Shown: positions 38,371 to 51,561, counted from the first letter of the stretch. The stretch: 64,000 bases of DNA from Eunapius fragilis (GCA_963681505.1 OY811982.1:3864000-3927999); one strand, 5' to 3'. A program made the numbers and translations. Notes: generated by a model from the letters alone, not told the origin.

Positions 38371-39988
38371 CTATAGTACTGCACATGTAATAAAGAATAC
38401 ACTATCTGGAGGACTTACTGGAGACCCAGCTCTGTCATTATAGAGCACAAAGTCACCCACATTAACAGTGTCACATTCAGCTGTCACTGTTGCTTTGCCC
38501 CAGGTGACATGAGTTTGCAGGTTAATGGTGGGCGGGAGAAGCAGCCTGTAGTCAACATGTTCATCTATCAGAGTTGTGATAGACATCTCCCCAAGTCCAT
38601 GTACTTGAAGCAACACATCCCAACTTAGTTGGCTTATGTACACTACTCAGCAACTTCTGGCGACTGGGCGACTGATATAACTGTAGCAGGCCATCACCAC
38701 ACCTGATGAGGAATCATTATTAAAAATAAATGGCAAAACCTTTCTGATGGATTGAAACGACCTTCTGAACTGAAAAATTGTATGCTCTCCTGGATTGCAA
38801 AACTGTTGGCAATGTCTTTGCTCGGAGCATGTTTATTGCCGTATGTGTTACAAGACATGATGACACCATTATAACTCTCACATATAAAGAATGATTAACA
38901 ATGTCACATACTCTGAGCCAGAATTAAGTCTTACCTTTTGTTCTTAAACCCTGATGCAAGTCCAAACTGTTGCATGTGATCAGGTAGATGAAGAAGGAGA
39001 TGGATTTTGAGCTTTTCCCTCAGCTCCGGACGGTGGCTCAAGCAAATTCAAGACAACACAGACTTCATGGATTCAACTTTGTCAGATGTAAACTTCTCAC
39101 AATATACCAGCTTGAACACCTGATAGATGATACGAATGAAGACACATACATAAATGTGTAACACATGCCTTTGAAAGAGCCAACCATACTTCTGCTTCAC
39201 TAGGTGTTAACAAAGGTGGAAACACAAACAGTGTGCTAGTTGTGCCAAAGTTTTGAAATCACGTCCACAAATGATTTATAGTACTAGTACTTAGAGATAT
39301 CTCCTGAGAGAGCTGGTCAGAGAAGTTAAATGAGTTAATGCGAGCCAAAACCTCCTTGAGTTGCTGTGGTGAAAACTGAGCCATCTGGAATCTAAGTAGA
39401 TACTTGGAAGGGCCCAGAATTAGAGTATGCAAAACCTCCACTGGTGTAGCCCTATGTGTATTGAAATTAATGAAATTGTGCCTTGGAGACCAGTGGAAAC
39501 ATCAACCTTTACATGAAAAGAACAACTGGGTGAGGGCCATCTGAATATAAAAGTAGCACTTACAATCTACCATAATAGTATACAAAGAACACGTTTACTT
39601 AAGTGCAATGGTTATCTTACCAACAGCACTATCTTCTCTTTCGGAACTGACTACAGCTGGTAGAGTATTCTCGATGACAGCACCTTCGAAATCGTCACCT
39701 AGGCCTACAAAATTGCTTTAAAAAATATGCCCAAAATCTCATTACACTGCTACTTACTAGAGCAGGATTCACCCTCTGTGACAAAAGGGCCAATATCCAA
39801 ACTATTAGCATCAGGAGAGGTTGAACCACAATCTGTTGGCTGCACATGTGGAGGCACTAACACGGCTGTGTTTCATTCTTCGCCAGGTATGCTTTGTAAC
39901 CAGCCGCCTTCAGATGACGCAAGTACCTGCTTCTGAACTCGAATTCAGGCTTACATGATGGACAATAAAAGCTCGCTTTCTCGGACAT
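38371..39988 (-). pseudogene. Transposon-like gene with N-terminal C2H2-like finger
   Basis: ATG at 39988 opens MSEKASFYCPSCKPEFEF, a Cys-Cys finger with RYLRHLKAAGYKAYL. Further exon-like blocks follow on the same strand: LGDDFEGAVIENTLPAVVSS (about 39695-39630, with acceptor and donor), then VEVLHTLILGPSKYLL and MAQFSPQQLKEVLARI (39440-39260), LLTPSEAEVWLALSK (about 39215), and 38643-38371 with TINLQTHVTWGKATV and VNVGDFVLYNDRAGSP. Stops separate several blocks. I recall similar VEVLHT...LLG proteins as multi-copy transposon-like families in fungi and lower animals, possibly CACTA/Plavaka-related, but the superfamily is not certain. The 6.6-kb Mutator-like element is inserted about 50 bases upstream of its start codon. 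Confidence 0.45.
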
Positions 39989-40447
39989 TGCAATTGTGGT
40001 CACGTGATCAAGCATGCGATTCAGAGGTGAAACCAGCGGGCGTTACTAAAACACGGAACGGAACGCCATGAAATATTGCATTCCGTTCCGTGACTATTCC
40101 ACGGAACTAGCTGATAATAGTACCTTTTACCTCTATAACTTCATTCTGAGGTCGACATAGCTGTGTGGATACTTTTCCATAGGTTGAAAATACATTGATT
40201 GGTTCAATTCTCCATCCCCCAAACACTTCTACAACCAAAAGGGTTACTAGATCAGGCATGCATGCATGCGATAAAAAGGCATTACAAAATCACACAAAGA
40301 AAATAACAACAGCAACTACACACTACATTTGTCACATAGCCATTTGGTACTGCGCTCCCCTGCCTTTTTTGGGACTTGAATACAGATGTCACCGTAATAC
40401 CATTCCTTGCATGACTGCAGGCAATCATAGCGTCAAGTGCCATCATC

Positions 40448-41035
40448 CTAAGGCATTCTGCAAACACAATAAACCTTTATGACTTGTTTGTTCTTTATCT
40501 TAGCTGTACAGCGTCTTGTGTGCTGCACTGGAAATTCTGCCATTACACCTTCTTCAATGCACTTCATCAAATGTTGCCTCATTTTTGCCTGACAATAAAA
40601 CTTTGTTTCTGGGTGGATTCCAAAACAGATAGAAGTGGCAAATGCAACTGCAAGAAGTCCACAATCACCACCTCCACTTTGACGCTGCACATCCACAAAG
40701 TGAACATTTATTTCACTTGATTTGGTCCGGGTAATAGTGGTTACTTGCTGCTGGACATGTGGAGAGCACTGGTGGAAAAGGCTGTCATATATAAGGATTG
40801 ATGCAGAATCCTCTGCTCCTATATTGGAAATAATCAACCAATGTTTTTGGGTGTTATAATGTAAGACTTGAATGTATGGTCATTGTTCTACTGCAAAGGT
40901 CATTGCCAATCCACATCCTACACTTTGAAATCCAAAAATGCTCTTGAATTGTGTAGCTAAAAGTGCCGTGCTGTATCTATGATGGATGCATTCAACCATT
41001 GTCCAGGTGTGGTTAGAATTCTTTTGTCATGCTCT
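40448..41035 (-). pseudogene. Ulp1/SENP-type (C48) cysteine protease module of the MULE
   Basis: This is a desumoylase-like peptidase domain, with catalytic His in KHWLIISNIG (about 40840), Asp in ILIYDSLF (about 40785) and Gln-to-Cys in QRQSGGGDCGLLAVAFATS (about 40675), which is the His-Asp-Gln-Cys order of the family. The upstream part (about 41010-40860) reads QWLNASIIDT and then, in another frame, LLATQFKSIFGFQSVGCGLA, with one stop before HW. All four catalytic residues are present, but the frameshift makes this copy inactive. It is the last module before the left terminal repeat. A C-terminal VYCVCRMP tail may be a partial metal-binding motif. Confidence 0.75.
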
Positions 41036-41718
41036 TATAGTTGAAATTGTTCAATCCAAACTTTTTCATCTTCTGTACTAAGGTGTTCACCATTATCTAA
41101 AGATATAGGAATGTTTGAAGTTGAGTTAGATTTAACTAATAACTCTTTTCTTTCTCTTTCACGAGTCACCTTCGCCAAATTCATGGCCAGGTGATTTCTT
41201 GATTCAACCATTTGTTCACAATTTCCTGACACAGTAACTGGGTTAGGCTTTTGATGTTCCTAGGAAGCATGCCCACTAGATGCATTTTTGTGTGTATTTG
41301 ACTGGCCAACAATCTCCAAACCTATGTACGAAAATACATACACCCATGATAAGTCTCACAAAACAATTCTAGTCCATATTTACTCACTTGTACAATCCTC
41401 AGGCTGTTTCATGTGTTCATCTTGACAATGTTCACCTTGTCGTAGTTCCACCTCATCTGTTCTAACATCTTCACCTTCAGGTTGTCTCACTTCATCAGTT
41501 CTATTATATCTTAATCACCTGGTAGTTCCACCTCATTGGTGCTATCACTATTACCTGCTGGTAGTTTCACTTCTTCTGTTTTAGCTGCTTCATCATCTGG
41601 TGATTTCTTCTCTTCTGTTAGACTACCTCCCACACCCACTAATTGCTTTAGCTGATCCGTTTCATCTGTTTCATCTATCTGAAGTGCATTGCCTGGAGTT
41701 AAAATAAACTTAGTCATA

Positions 41719-44700
41719 TCAACACAGTTGGCACATTAAACATAACTCACTTTCAACATCATTACGACGAGGACGTTTCCTGCCACTTCTCCTGGTGTTT
41801 TTCCGAAGCTGAGACATGTTAGTAATTCTACGCTTGTTAACTGCAGGGATGCCGATGCTCATATTCACTGCAAGTATATGGTAGCAACCACACTTAGAGG
41901 GACAGCTACATGTTTCAGTTGGAAAGACTGTTACTACTCTTGCTGTACCAGTCGTGCCCTTTACAAGGAAAACACCTAGCTTTGCATCAAAACTCACAAA
42001 ACCACTTGCTATACACAACTTGGCACGATACTGTGCAGTACCTTTGCAGGAGCTTGCACTCACAATTTCTTCACTGCCCTGTACGGAAGTTGTATTAGCA
42101 AATACTGTTGTGACAGTAGTGTTTTCGTCTGCTATTTTCCCTTTAACGTTTGAACAATAATTTCCTTAGGTGAACATGTTGGAAGCAATTCAATTTCCTT
42201 CATTCCAGAAACAACATCTGAGTATTGGCTTAGAACATGGTATTCCCCCATTCCTGCTAATCCTCTTCTTATTTCATTGCTGTAATAAGCCTGCATCTTA
42301 TAAAATGCTAGTACTGCATTGTCTATTTTAACTTCTTTCCATCCTTGCAATTCTTTCAATACAAAATTCAAACTCTCAGATTGATTATTAGTTACGCCAC
42401 TGTATGGGTTGTAAATATGAAGATCTTCTAGAGCCCACCTACCGATATGTACTGGTACATGGGGGTGTATATCTGTAGCGTACGGACATTGTGACATCAT
42501 GCACGCTCATGCACAGTAGTTTCATCGTGCATATATATATATATATATATATACTAATGTAAGTGTACGTAAAAGCAGTCTGGTGATTAAAGCTGGTCTT
42601 TGTCACATTGGTGTCAGAAGTGGGATATGGGTGATGAGAAGAAGACAGCTCGGTTCAGTGTGAGGCCACCGGCAAGATTTGTGTCTGGAACAGACTTCAC
42701 CCTGTGGATTCAGAGAGTAAAGCTGTACATGAAGGAAGCAGAGATACCCGATGAAAAGAAAGGCCAGGAACTTATCTCACTGCTGGAAGATGATGCGTTT
42801 CAAATCGTAAGTCAGATGGGTTTGCTTTGCGCTGACAAAGTTGAGTACACTGCAGTGAAGACGTACGTGCCTTCAGAGACAGTTCTCACCAGCTGGCGTG
42901 GAATTGGAGTGGCAGCGGCGGCTGCATGCAGCGCAGCAAAAGAGTACAGAATCCCTGACCGAGTTTGCTGGAAGGTTACGTATGTTAGCTGATAAAGCGT
43001 TCCCTTCATGGAAAGCAATTGAAAGACGCGAAATGGCTCGTAACCAGTTTATTAATGGTGTTATATCTTCGTCCATCCAGTTACTTATGCAGGAGAGGCC
43101 CAACACATTTGACGGTGCTGTTACGCTTGCGTGTCAATTGGAGTCAATAGAGTCAGCCCAGCGCATGCTGCAGACAGCGAAACAGGTGGGAACTCCTTCA
43201 GAAGATACTACAAGGGGCATTAATGCTGCAACGGCAATTGACGATGCATTAGATACCCTTGCAGGAGCAAAATGGTTCTCGACAATTGACTTGGCCAGCG
43301 GATACTGGCAGGTGGAGATGGATCCTTCTGATCAGGAGAAGACCACGTTCGTTACCCCTTTTGGTCTCCACCAGTTCCATGCAATGCCCTTTGGGTTGAC
43401 CAATGCGCCCAGCACCTTTCAAAGGTTGATGGGCTTGGTATTAGCTGGTCCAAGTTGGAGTACCTGCTTGGTTTACCTGGACGATATAGCCAGACAGTGG
43501 AGGAACACTTTACTTGCCTGGCAGACGTGCTCAGGAGGTTAAACGAAGCTGGCGTGAAATTAAAACCTAGTAAGTGCCAACTGTTTCGCAAAAGTGTTCT
43601 ATATTTGGGGTACGTGGTGTCTGAGAAAGGCATTGAGATTGATCCTCTGAAAACGAGTTGTGTTAATAATTAGCCAGTGCCCAACAATCACGAAACGTTG
43701 GGCCAGTTTCTTGGAATTGCCTCCTATTACAGAAAGTTTATCCAGAACTTTGCCGAGATAGCAGCTCCCCTGCATGCATTGACGGAGAAGACGAAATCTT
43801 GGCAATGGACAAAACAGTGTGAAGAAGTGTTTTCCAGTTTAAAGGGGAAGTTGTTACTGCCACCCGTTTTGTTCTTTCCACAGTTTGACCGAACATTTGT
43901 CATGGATACTGATGCCAGCCAGGAGGGTATCGGTGCCGTCCTGGCACACGAAGGACACGAGCAAGTCATTGCGTATGCTATCAGGGTTTTGTCGAAAGCT
44001 GAAAAGCAATACTGTGCCACAAGACGGGAAATGTTGGCTTGTGGGCAGTGAAAAGTTTTCGTCCGTACCTTTGGGGGGGGGCGGTTTATTATTTGAACTG
44101 ACCATAATTCTCTCCATTGGCTGTAGAATTTCAAAGATCCCCAGGGCCAGATTACTCGGTGGCTTGAAATTCTTGTGGAATATGACTTCTCTATTCAACA
44201 TCAGCCTGGGCTGAAACACAGCAAGACAGATGCACTGTCAAGACTCCCCTGCAAGCAATGTGGCCATCACGATTCCAAGGCAATCGCGGCCCCGTCAGAG
44301 ATAAAGAAAGAAGAAAGCAATGACGTCACTAACAGTGTTACGGAGGCATTTCAAGCGATGAGTAGTTGAGTACCGGTTCTACCATTTATCGATCAAAAGC
44401 AGGGAACAGCAGTCAGATCCCGATTTAATGCAAGTGACCCCATGGATTGTAAATGAAAATGTTCCCTCCAAATTACCCAGTTATAGCAGTTACTGGGTAC
44501 AAACCTTATGGGCACAGAGTAGCCACCTTATGTTTCAGGATGGAGTTCTCTACAGGCGATGGGAAGACGTTCCTGGAAAGGGGCTTAACAAGCATCTGCA
44601 GTTTGTGCTACCGAAAGCTTTGGTAAAAACCATTTTACAGGAATGTCATGACTCGCCAAGTGGTAGCCATCTTGGCATGACAAAGACACTGGAAAAGATT

Positions 44701-46474
44701 TGATCTAGGTTCTACTGGCCAGGCCAACGCAAGGACGTAGAAGACTGGTGCTAAAGTTGTGAGATGTGTGCATCTAGAAAATCTCCATCAACAAAAAGAC
44801 AAGCCCTGTTACAGAGCGACCTTACAGGGTCATTGTGCATATATATATACTAATGTAAGTGCACATATCTTTAAGGTAATACTTCGTGAATTCACCGTCC
44901 CACCTGGTATTACAATTCTCCAATTTGTCAAGGGTAGAACAATGAAATAACCTACGAACATCATCTAAGTAAATTGTGATATCTAAAGATGGAGCTCCAT
45001 GTTGGTGCAGCCATCAGCATATATCCCTAAGAATATGACCGATTCCAGCAAAATACCAGAGCAATATTTGGAAGGATTGCACAGCTTTCATTAATTCAGC
45101 CTCGATCCCTGTCCATTACAAGTGAAATCTTCATCTTCTTTAATGATGGCATGTTTTTGGCACATTCATTAAACATCTCCTTACATGTATGTGTATTAGT
45201 GAGTTTACGTTCATGCAATAGAAACATTGATGGTATGAATGGTCGTTCTTTAAATATTGTATGACGAAATATAGATGGCGACACATAGACATCTCCCAAT
45301 TGAAATGTTGTGTCATATGAAGGTAATTGATCTTCACCTATTTGTATCACTCTGTCAGCTTCATCAAGCAATTCTTTAAGACCACAAACAAAAACAAGGT
45401 CTGGAAATGTGGTAATTTTCCAAACAAAGCCAGCTATTTCGTATGCAATTTCGTGCAAGTTGTATATATCATCTTTAGAAAGTTTGGAACTATGCAAATG
45501 CTTATACCTGAGGTTGCGCAACGGTTTCATATCCCTTGGTTTCAGAGTGAGCACAAACACTCTGGTAAACATTCATCACTTGAAATTTCCTTCTTATACA
45601 CCACACTTGCTGTATTCTGAACACACAGGCTTTTCATGATATTCAAAGTAGATGGACATGTTCTAACAAATGATGCTGATGGGTCACCTTTAGCATTTCG
45701 ATGACAAAAAGGTATGGCTACTGTTTCATTTCCAAGATAATGATTAAGAGTAAATGTTTTGCTGTGAAATAGCTGGTAAGCATGCTTGCCAAAGTCTTTG
45801 GATGGGCCATTTAGTGTATCTGCAATGAAATAGGACTTTCTCAGGTGAGGATTACTTTTAGGTAACATTTTAACTCCTTGATTTATTCAGCGATGTTGAT
45901 CACAGCGCCAATCCTCTAAAAAAAAGTCTGGAATTAACATTCTGTGTCATACAGCATTAACATATGAAGAGCTATAAACACATATCAAATTATATATATA
46001 GTAATAGTTCCTGTGCTTTGGAGAAATAATACATTTCAAATACTCTGTCATTCAAGTGCTTTGGACAAATAATAAAAATACTCTGTCATTCAAGTGGTTG
46101 TGATTCTAGAAAACTACTGCCCTGTGCAAAGTACCAACCTCCGTTGTTCAGTGTATTTGACAAGGCACCAATAAGTTGTATTAAAATCAGATACGCTACT
46201 AGCACTTGAATTTCCGAGCATTGATATTACTTATCCAAAGCACTGGCTGGTACTAACTGTGAATATCACGTGCTGAAACAGGTGCATTTTTTGCGTAACA
46301 ACCGGCATTATCTTCTTTGATATTGTTCAACGCTTTATACAGGTAAACGTTGTCTCCTTCTGAGTTCACCGGAGGATCAGTGATGAAATTTGCAGGTGGT
46401 GTTAGGAGGATTGCATCCACTTCACATAGAGACAGCGATTTCCAACTAAATAAGGCAATAGGTTCTGCGTCCAT
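41719..46474 (-). pseudogene. MULE transposase with FLYWCH-like start and SWIM finger
   Basis: The first exon is probably 46474-46258 (MDAEPIALFSWKSLSLC..., donor GTTAGT), joining an exon from 45915 that reads KDWRCDQHR, then a stop, then INQGVKMLPKSNPHLRKSYF. The catalytic part includes TFQLGDVYVSPSIFRHTIF and IPSMFLLHERKL (about 45310-45200), followed after a frameshift by EAELMKAVQSF. After the nested LTR element it resumes with HIGRWALEDLHIYNPYSGVT and NNQSESLNFVLKELQGWKEV (about 42450-42330). The SWIM finger is TCSCPSKCGCYHILAV near 41910. I see one nonsense change and at least two frameshifts apart from the 2.4-kb insertion. I assign it by motif order and the 9-bp duplication. Confidence 0.75.
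42490..44868 (+). mobile_element. Truncated Ty3-type LTR element nested in the MULE
   Basis: The 5' LTR (42490-42607) starts TGTGACA and ends TGTCACA. The primer-binding site TGGTGTCAGAAGTGGGA follows at 42609. Gag-like sequence runs 42627-43225 and is fused directly to reverse transcriptase (about 43240-43680; DLASGYWQV, then LVYLDDI with an intact YxDD box). Protease and the N-terminal RT are deleted. RNase H is at about 43860-44050 (DTDASQEGIGAVLAHEG). The integrase zinc domain is at about 44600-44810, and the catalytic integrase core is absent. A 40-base remnant matching the inner LTR (GTGCATATATATATACTAATG) ends it. The element interrupts the MULE transposase and so is younger than that copy. 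Confidence 0.8.
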
Positions 46475-46618
46475 GTCAAATCACTTCGAGCAATGCTACA
46501 ATGCGTTCACACCTTATATTTTAACGCATGCGCATTTGTTCCATGGAATTACGGAACGGAATGGAATATTCCGTGGCGTTCCGTTCCGTTCCGTGTTTTA
46601 GTAACGCCCAAAACCAGC

Positions 46619-48560
46619 CGTGTATCGTTGTTAGTTCAAATTAATAGTACATAGATCTCTTCTTTTGATTACGCGAAGGCATTTTTAGAAAAACAACTTC
46701 ACTAGCCAAAATACAACTAAACCGCAATACACAACCAGTTTTCCACACTTCTGAATCTCTCGTGATTTAATGATCTCGTGTGTTATGGTTGTGATATTAT
46801 GGACATAACGAAGGTGATTTCCCAAAGGGTCCGATTCAGACATTATATGTGCAGTCTGAATCACCTGGATTATTATAACCATTGCTAGTTACACAACCAA
46901 TTTTTTTCAACCTGTTCCAGGGTTGTTAACAACTTGTTCCGACCCTAATATATCAAGGTTGCTTTGACCCGGGCGGACAATACCCTGGACCAGGGAAGAA
47001 ATTATTAGGCCTGAACCAACCTGAATTACCCCTGTATCAGGACTGGTAAGGCCATTCAAAACGTGGTCTCTATGCAATAGCATAAAATTTATTGCTAGTT
47101 ATTTATTGTTTTCATCTGTTGACAAAAGCTTCATTGAAAAAAAACATTACAAATACGTCCATAGATCACTTATATTGCGGCATGTTCGGGAACACAACAC
47201 CAGGTTTGATGATATGATGCCGTTATTTGCCATTGTAAAAGTAGGAATGAAGTTATAAACGACATGCACTTTTGCATCCCTTATATACGTGTGGAAGATG
47301 CCTGTTTCTGGCGTTTTAACCAGTGAATGTCTCTGTTTTAACGTACACTGCAAGTTAGCTATATAGTGAAGGAATAGATAAGTTATATATATAAACTTAC
47401 CGTCTAGATGAAGTCCATTTCAATCCCTACAAAAGCGAACAGTAGTTTACACGTAACTTACGACTCCGGATTGTCTTGGTAACAAGTGAATAAGACATAC
47501 ATGTATGTACGTGTATGTAACTTACGCTCGAAGTGATGTAAATTGACACTGTAGGCTATACAGCTGAAATGCTAATTCGAACAGGAGCAACAGTTGTAAA
47601 CAACTGGCATATGTAACTTACGACTTCAGATGGCGTTGCTACCATTTAGCAAGCCATAAGTAACTTATGATTGTGGTAGGCCTGGTCATGGTAACTAGGC
47701 ACCAGGCTTATTTCTGTTAACTGAATGCACACATGTAAACCATAAGATGCAGTTTTAACATACCCGGTACTGCTTTATACCCATTTTGGCTGCTCTAGTA
47801 AACAGTGTCGATCCTTGCATAGGCATACCACGCAAACAGAACAATACCAAAAGACAAGCTGGAAGAACTTACACATATGCAAGACCGGTCATTCGAATGG
47901 TGGTGAACGGGCAGTTATTTCTTTCTGGCGAATAACTCCGTGTATACTTAGGCTTCCATCAACTTGGCTTTCTACATCCTATCAGGTATTTCTGGTCACG
48001 CGAGCTCAGATTTGCTGGGCATGTGACATTTTTGATGAACAGATAATACTTTCAATGTTGTCTCTAGACAGGCAGTATTGAACGAATGTGCTGCATTCTT
48101 CCCAGAGGTCAGAGCTCATACTATGGCCCGGTTGTCTTGGTGCTATGGGTCGGTACCCATTTGGCCAGATCAGTTCTGAATCTCACAGTGACCCGGCCCC
48201 TGGGTCTTTCATTAGTGCTCCACAAGCTGGTAGCAGGCGTGGAAGTTGATGACCTCCTTCAAGCCTGGTACCTAGATGCTCGCTTACAACATGTTTAGTA
48301 CACATATGTGTAAGAATCACTTTACAATGAAAGGAATGCAGCCAGGTACCATTAATACATGAAAATGCACAAGACTTTCCACACTGATGCACTAATGAAA
48401 CTGAATGTGAGACTTCTGCTGTAGAGACAACAAATCTCAGAATATTTGTTGTTATGAATAAAGGACAGAGAAATCAATTCAATTGTGGCTCTGCTTGGCC
48501 TTGTGTGACCTCGTCCATTTGCTGGATAATACAAACTGACTTGCAAAATGGATCACCGCT
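46619..48560. other. Region without recognised gene
   Basis: No gene or element is recognised. GTAACTTACG-like phrases recur three or four times between about 47450 and 47670. Short reading frames on both strands show no family I know. Confidence 0.4.
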
Positions 48561-48564
48561 GGTC

Positions 48565-48831
48565 TTAAAACATGCCACTATAGCATGCAGTCGTACATCC
48601 AACTTGAGGGCAGAACATTAACTGGGTACTTATAGATACAAAACTCACTTCACTCAAAGTTGTCCTCTGTTGCTTGAGCCGAACAAAATTACCTACATTG
48701 ATAAGCTGTCCATCATCAGACTCCACAGCATTGCATTGAAGCACAGAAGTATTGTAGTCAATTCCATGCATAAGAAAAATACGTTGCTTTACTGATAGAA
48801 ATACATCCACTGCATAGCTGGATTTTGACAT
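48565..48831 (-). pseudogene. Fragment related to the 38.4-40.0 kb transposon-like gene
   Basis: The frame reads SSYAVDVFLSVKQRIFLMHG and then VESDDGQLINVGNFVRLKQQ. The phrase INVGNFVRL is like VNVGDFVLY in the 38371-38643 fragment, and both follow a Cys-rich or Asp-rich turn. I infer a second copy of the same domain. It is too short to name. Confidence 0.35.
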
Positions 48832-49009
48832 CTTTCAGCTTAATGGCTGATGTGCCACACTGTGGAAGTACATGTCATGCCATCTGATAATGCACAGCTC
48901 CACCAAACAACATACATATATACATTCGCTTTATTTTATTTGGGCATGCATACATATACACACACATTCATGTATACATACATGTATACATGTATAATAA
49001 TAATAATAA

Positions 49010-51518
49010 TAGAAGGAGGAGATTTCAAGGGAGCAGTAAGAATTGCATGCTCTGATGATTCCATTGCTGATATGGATCAAGCTACACTCACAGCTCTTCA
49101 ACAGAAGCATCCTACACCACCTGCAGACTCAGTCATTCCTGACCTTCCACCCACCAACCAATCTTTCTCCATCAGTGAAAAAGAAATTGCTCTCTCCATC
49201 CGATCCTTTCCTAACAGTTCAGCAGGTGGGCCTGATGGTTTAAGACCGCAACATCTCAAAGATCTCATTGGGCCTTTAAATGGAAATGGTTCCAGTTCCC
49301 TTCTGGCTTCCCTTTCTGCTTTTGTCAATCATGTTCTGGAGGGTAAAACACCTGTCTCTGTTCGTCCATTCTTTTTTGGTGCTTCACTGGTTGCACTTAA
49401 AAAGAAGGATGGGGGTATTCGCCCTATTGCTGTTGGATGTACCCTTCGTCGTCTTGTTGCCAAATGTGCAGGAAGTAAAGTGATGAAGGAGATGGGGGAA
49501 TTACTTTTTCCAAAGCAGTTGGGGTATGGAATAAAGAGGGGAATTGAAATTGCCATACATTCTGCGCGAGTCTATCTATCCAACCTGCCCCATGATCATT
49601 TGATTCTTAAACTTGATTTTAAGAATGCATTTAATACTATCCGCAGGGATAAGATGCTCCTGGCAGTTAAAGATCTTGCCCCTAGTTTGCTTCCTTTTGT
49701 CCATTCTGTGTACTGTTCACCATCTTCCTTGTTTTGGGGAACAGAAGTTATTCAGTCGTCAGAAGGGGTGCAGCAGGGTGACCCTCTCGGACCTCTGCTT
49801 TTTTGTCTCACAATCCACAACATGTGCTCTCAATTAAAATCTGAGTTGCGCATGTTCTACTTGGATGATGGAACCCTTGGTGGAACCTTAACTGATGTGC
49901 TTAAAGACCTCCAGTTAATCACCAAGGAAGCACATTCATTGGGTCTACAACTTAATTATGGAAAATCAGAGATCATCAGCAACAACACCACCATAATACA
50001 AGCAATGCTGACTGCAGTCCCTGGACTGCAAGTTACAGAACCAAAGTGCACCACACTTCTGGGTACTCCCCTAGGTGATATTGCTTCAATATCTGCTGCT
50101 ATCTGTGCAAAAATAGTTTTTTTGAAAAAAATGGGTGAAAGGTTGTGCAATTTAGATGCACATGATGCTCTGCTATTGCTGCGTCACTCATTTGCAATAC
50201 CCAAGCTTCTAAACATTTTGCGCACCTCTCCCTGTTTCCTTTCAGAGAAACTTGCTGATTTCGATGACCTTTTGCGATCCATCCTAAGCAGCACTTTAAA
50301 TATCTCTCTTGGAATTAATGATCCAGCCTGGACACAAGCTCAGCTTCCTATAAAGCTTGGCGGCCTTGGTATTCGGAGTGCATGTCAGCTTGCACCTTCA
50401 GCCTTCCTGGCTTCAGCTGCTGGCACCTCTGATACATTGAAGAGCATGCTCCCTGCATCTCTGCACAATGCCTCCATCCCTGATGTTGAGTCTGCACTTT
50501 CCCACTGGTCCAAAGGAAACAACACAGCCCCACCTGTACCTCCTGCTTCTTGTTTTCAAAAAGCTTGGGGTCTACCAAAAATGCAGTTGGTAGCTCAAGG
50601 TCTGCTGGCCAGTGCTGATAGTCCATCTTCCCGTGCTCGTCTTCTTGCTGCATCCACACCAGAGTCAGGAAAATGGCTAAATGCATTCCCTATATCCTCC
50701 ATAGGCCTGAGAATGGATAACTCCACCATCCGAATTGCAGTTGGGCTCAGACTTGGTGTTCCCTTGTGCCATTCACACACTTGTCGCCATTGTGGTTCTC
50801 ACGTGAATGACCTTGCTACTCATGGCCTTAGCTGTAGATGGAGTGAAGGTCGCCACTCCAGGCATTCTAGCTTAAACGACATCATCCACAGAGCACTGTC
50901 AGCTGCAAAAATACCTGCTCGTTTGGAGCCTTCTGGAGTAGCTAGATCTGATGGTAAAAGGCCAGATGGAATTTCAATGGTTCCCTGGAAAGAGGGGAAA
51001 CTCCTTGTGTGGGATGCTACATGCAGAGACACCTTGGCACCATCATATCTCTCCACTGCTGAAAGAGGCCCAGGATTGGTAGCAGCAGAGGCTGAATCTC
51101 AAAAGAGGAAGAAGTATTCCTCTCTTGGAGCTAAATACTTCTTTGTTCCCATAGCATGTGAGTCTCTTGGTGTGTTTGGTGCTGAAACATTGTCCTTTCT
51201 TAAGGACCTTGGCCATCGTCTGCACAAAACCACTGGAGACTCACAATCCTACCAATTCTTACTCCAGCGCCTTTCTGTGGCAATCCAGAGAGGAAATTCT
51301 ACCTCCGTCTTGGGAACATTAAGTTCCTTTGATGGTTTAGATGACTTTTAGTTCTGTGTGCGAGTGATCGAGTGTGTTAGTGTGCCAGTACATTGTATAT
51401 GTTAGGTTGTGTTGTTGTTAGCCATATATGTTAGTTTATATAATAATGTAGTTCTGTATGTGCATTTATTCCTTTCATGTATTCTCTTGTAACTTTATTA
51501 TTACCTGCATTATTAAAA

Positions 51519-51561
<43 letters not shown>

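Larger units (their letters stand above)
40038..46609 (-). mobile_element. Mutator-like element (MULE) carrying a Ulp1-type protease
   Basis: The terminal repeats GGGCGTTACTAAAACACGG begin at 40038 and end at 46609 in inverted orientation. Both ends continue into several GGAACGGAAC repeats. GAAACCAGC (40029-40037) and AAAACCAGC (46610-46618) flank it, a 9-bp duplication with one mismatch, as expected for Mutator. Reading on the minus strand there is an N-terminal region (46474-45900), MULE transposase (45868-44870 and 42500-42130), a SWIM zinc finger (about 41930-41880), an acidic linker (41720-41510) and a Ulp1/C48 peptidase (about 41030-40448). A Ty3-type element interrupts the transposase at 42490-44868. 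Frame breaks show the copy is no longer active. Confidence 0.85.

Noticed and set aside
48850..49011. ATG at 48850 as the start of the retrotransposon protein
   Set aside because: The first 50 or so residues are coded by CA-rich and ATA-repeat flanking DNA, and similarity to reverse transcriptase proteins begins only after the ATA run.
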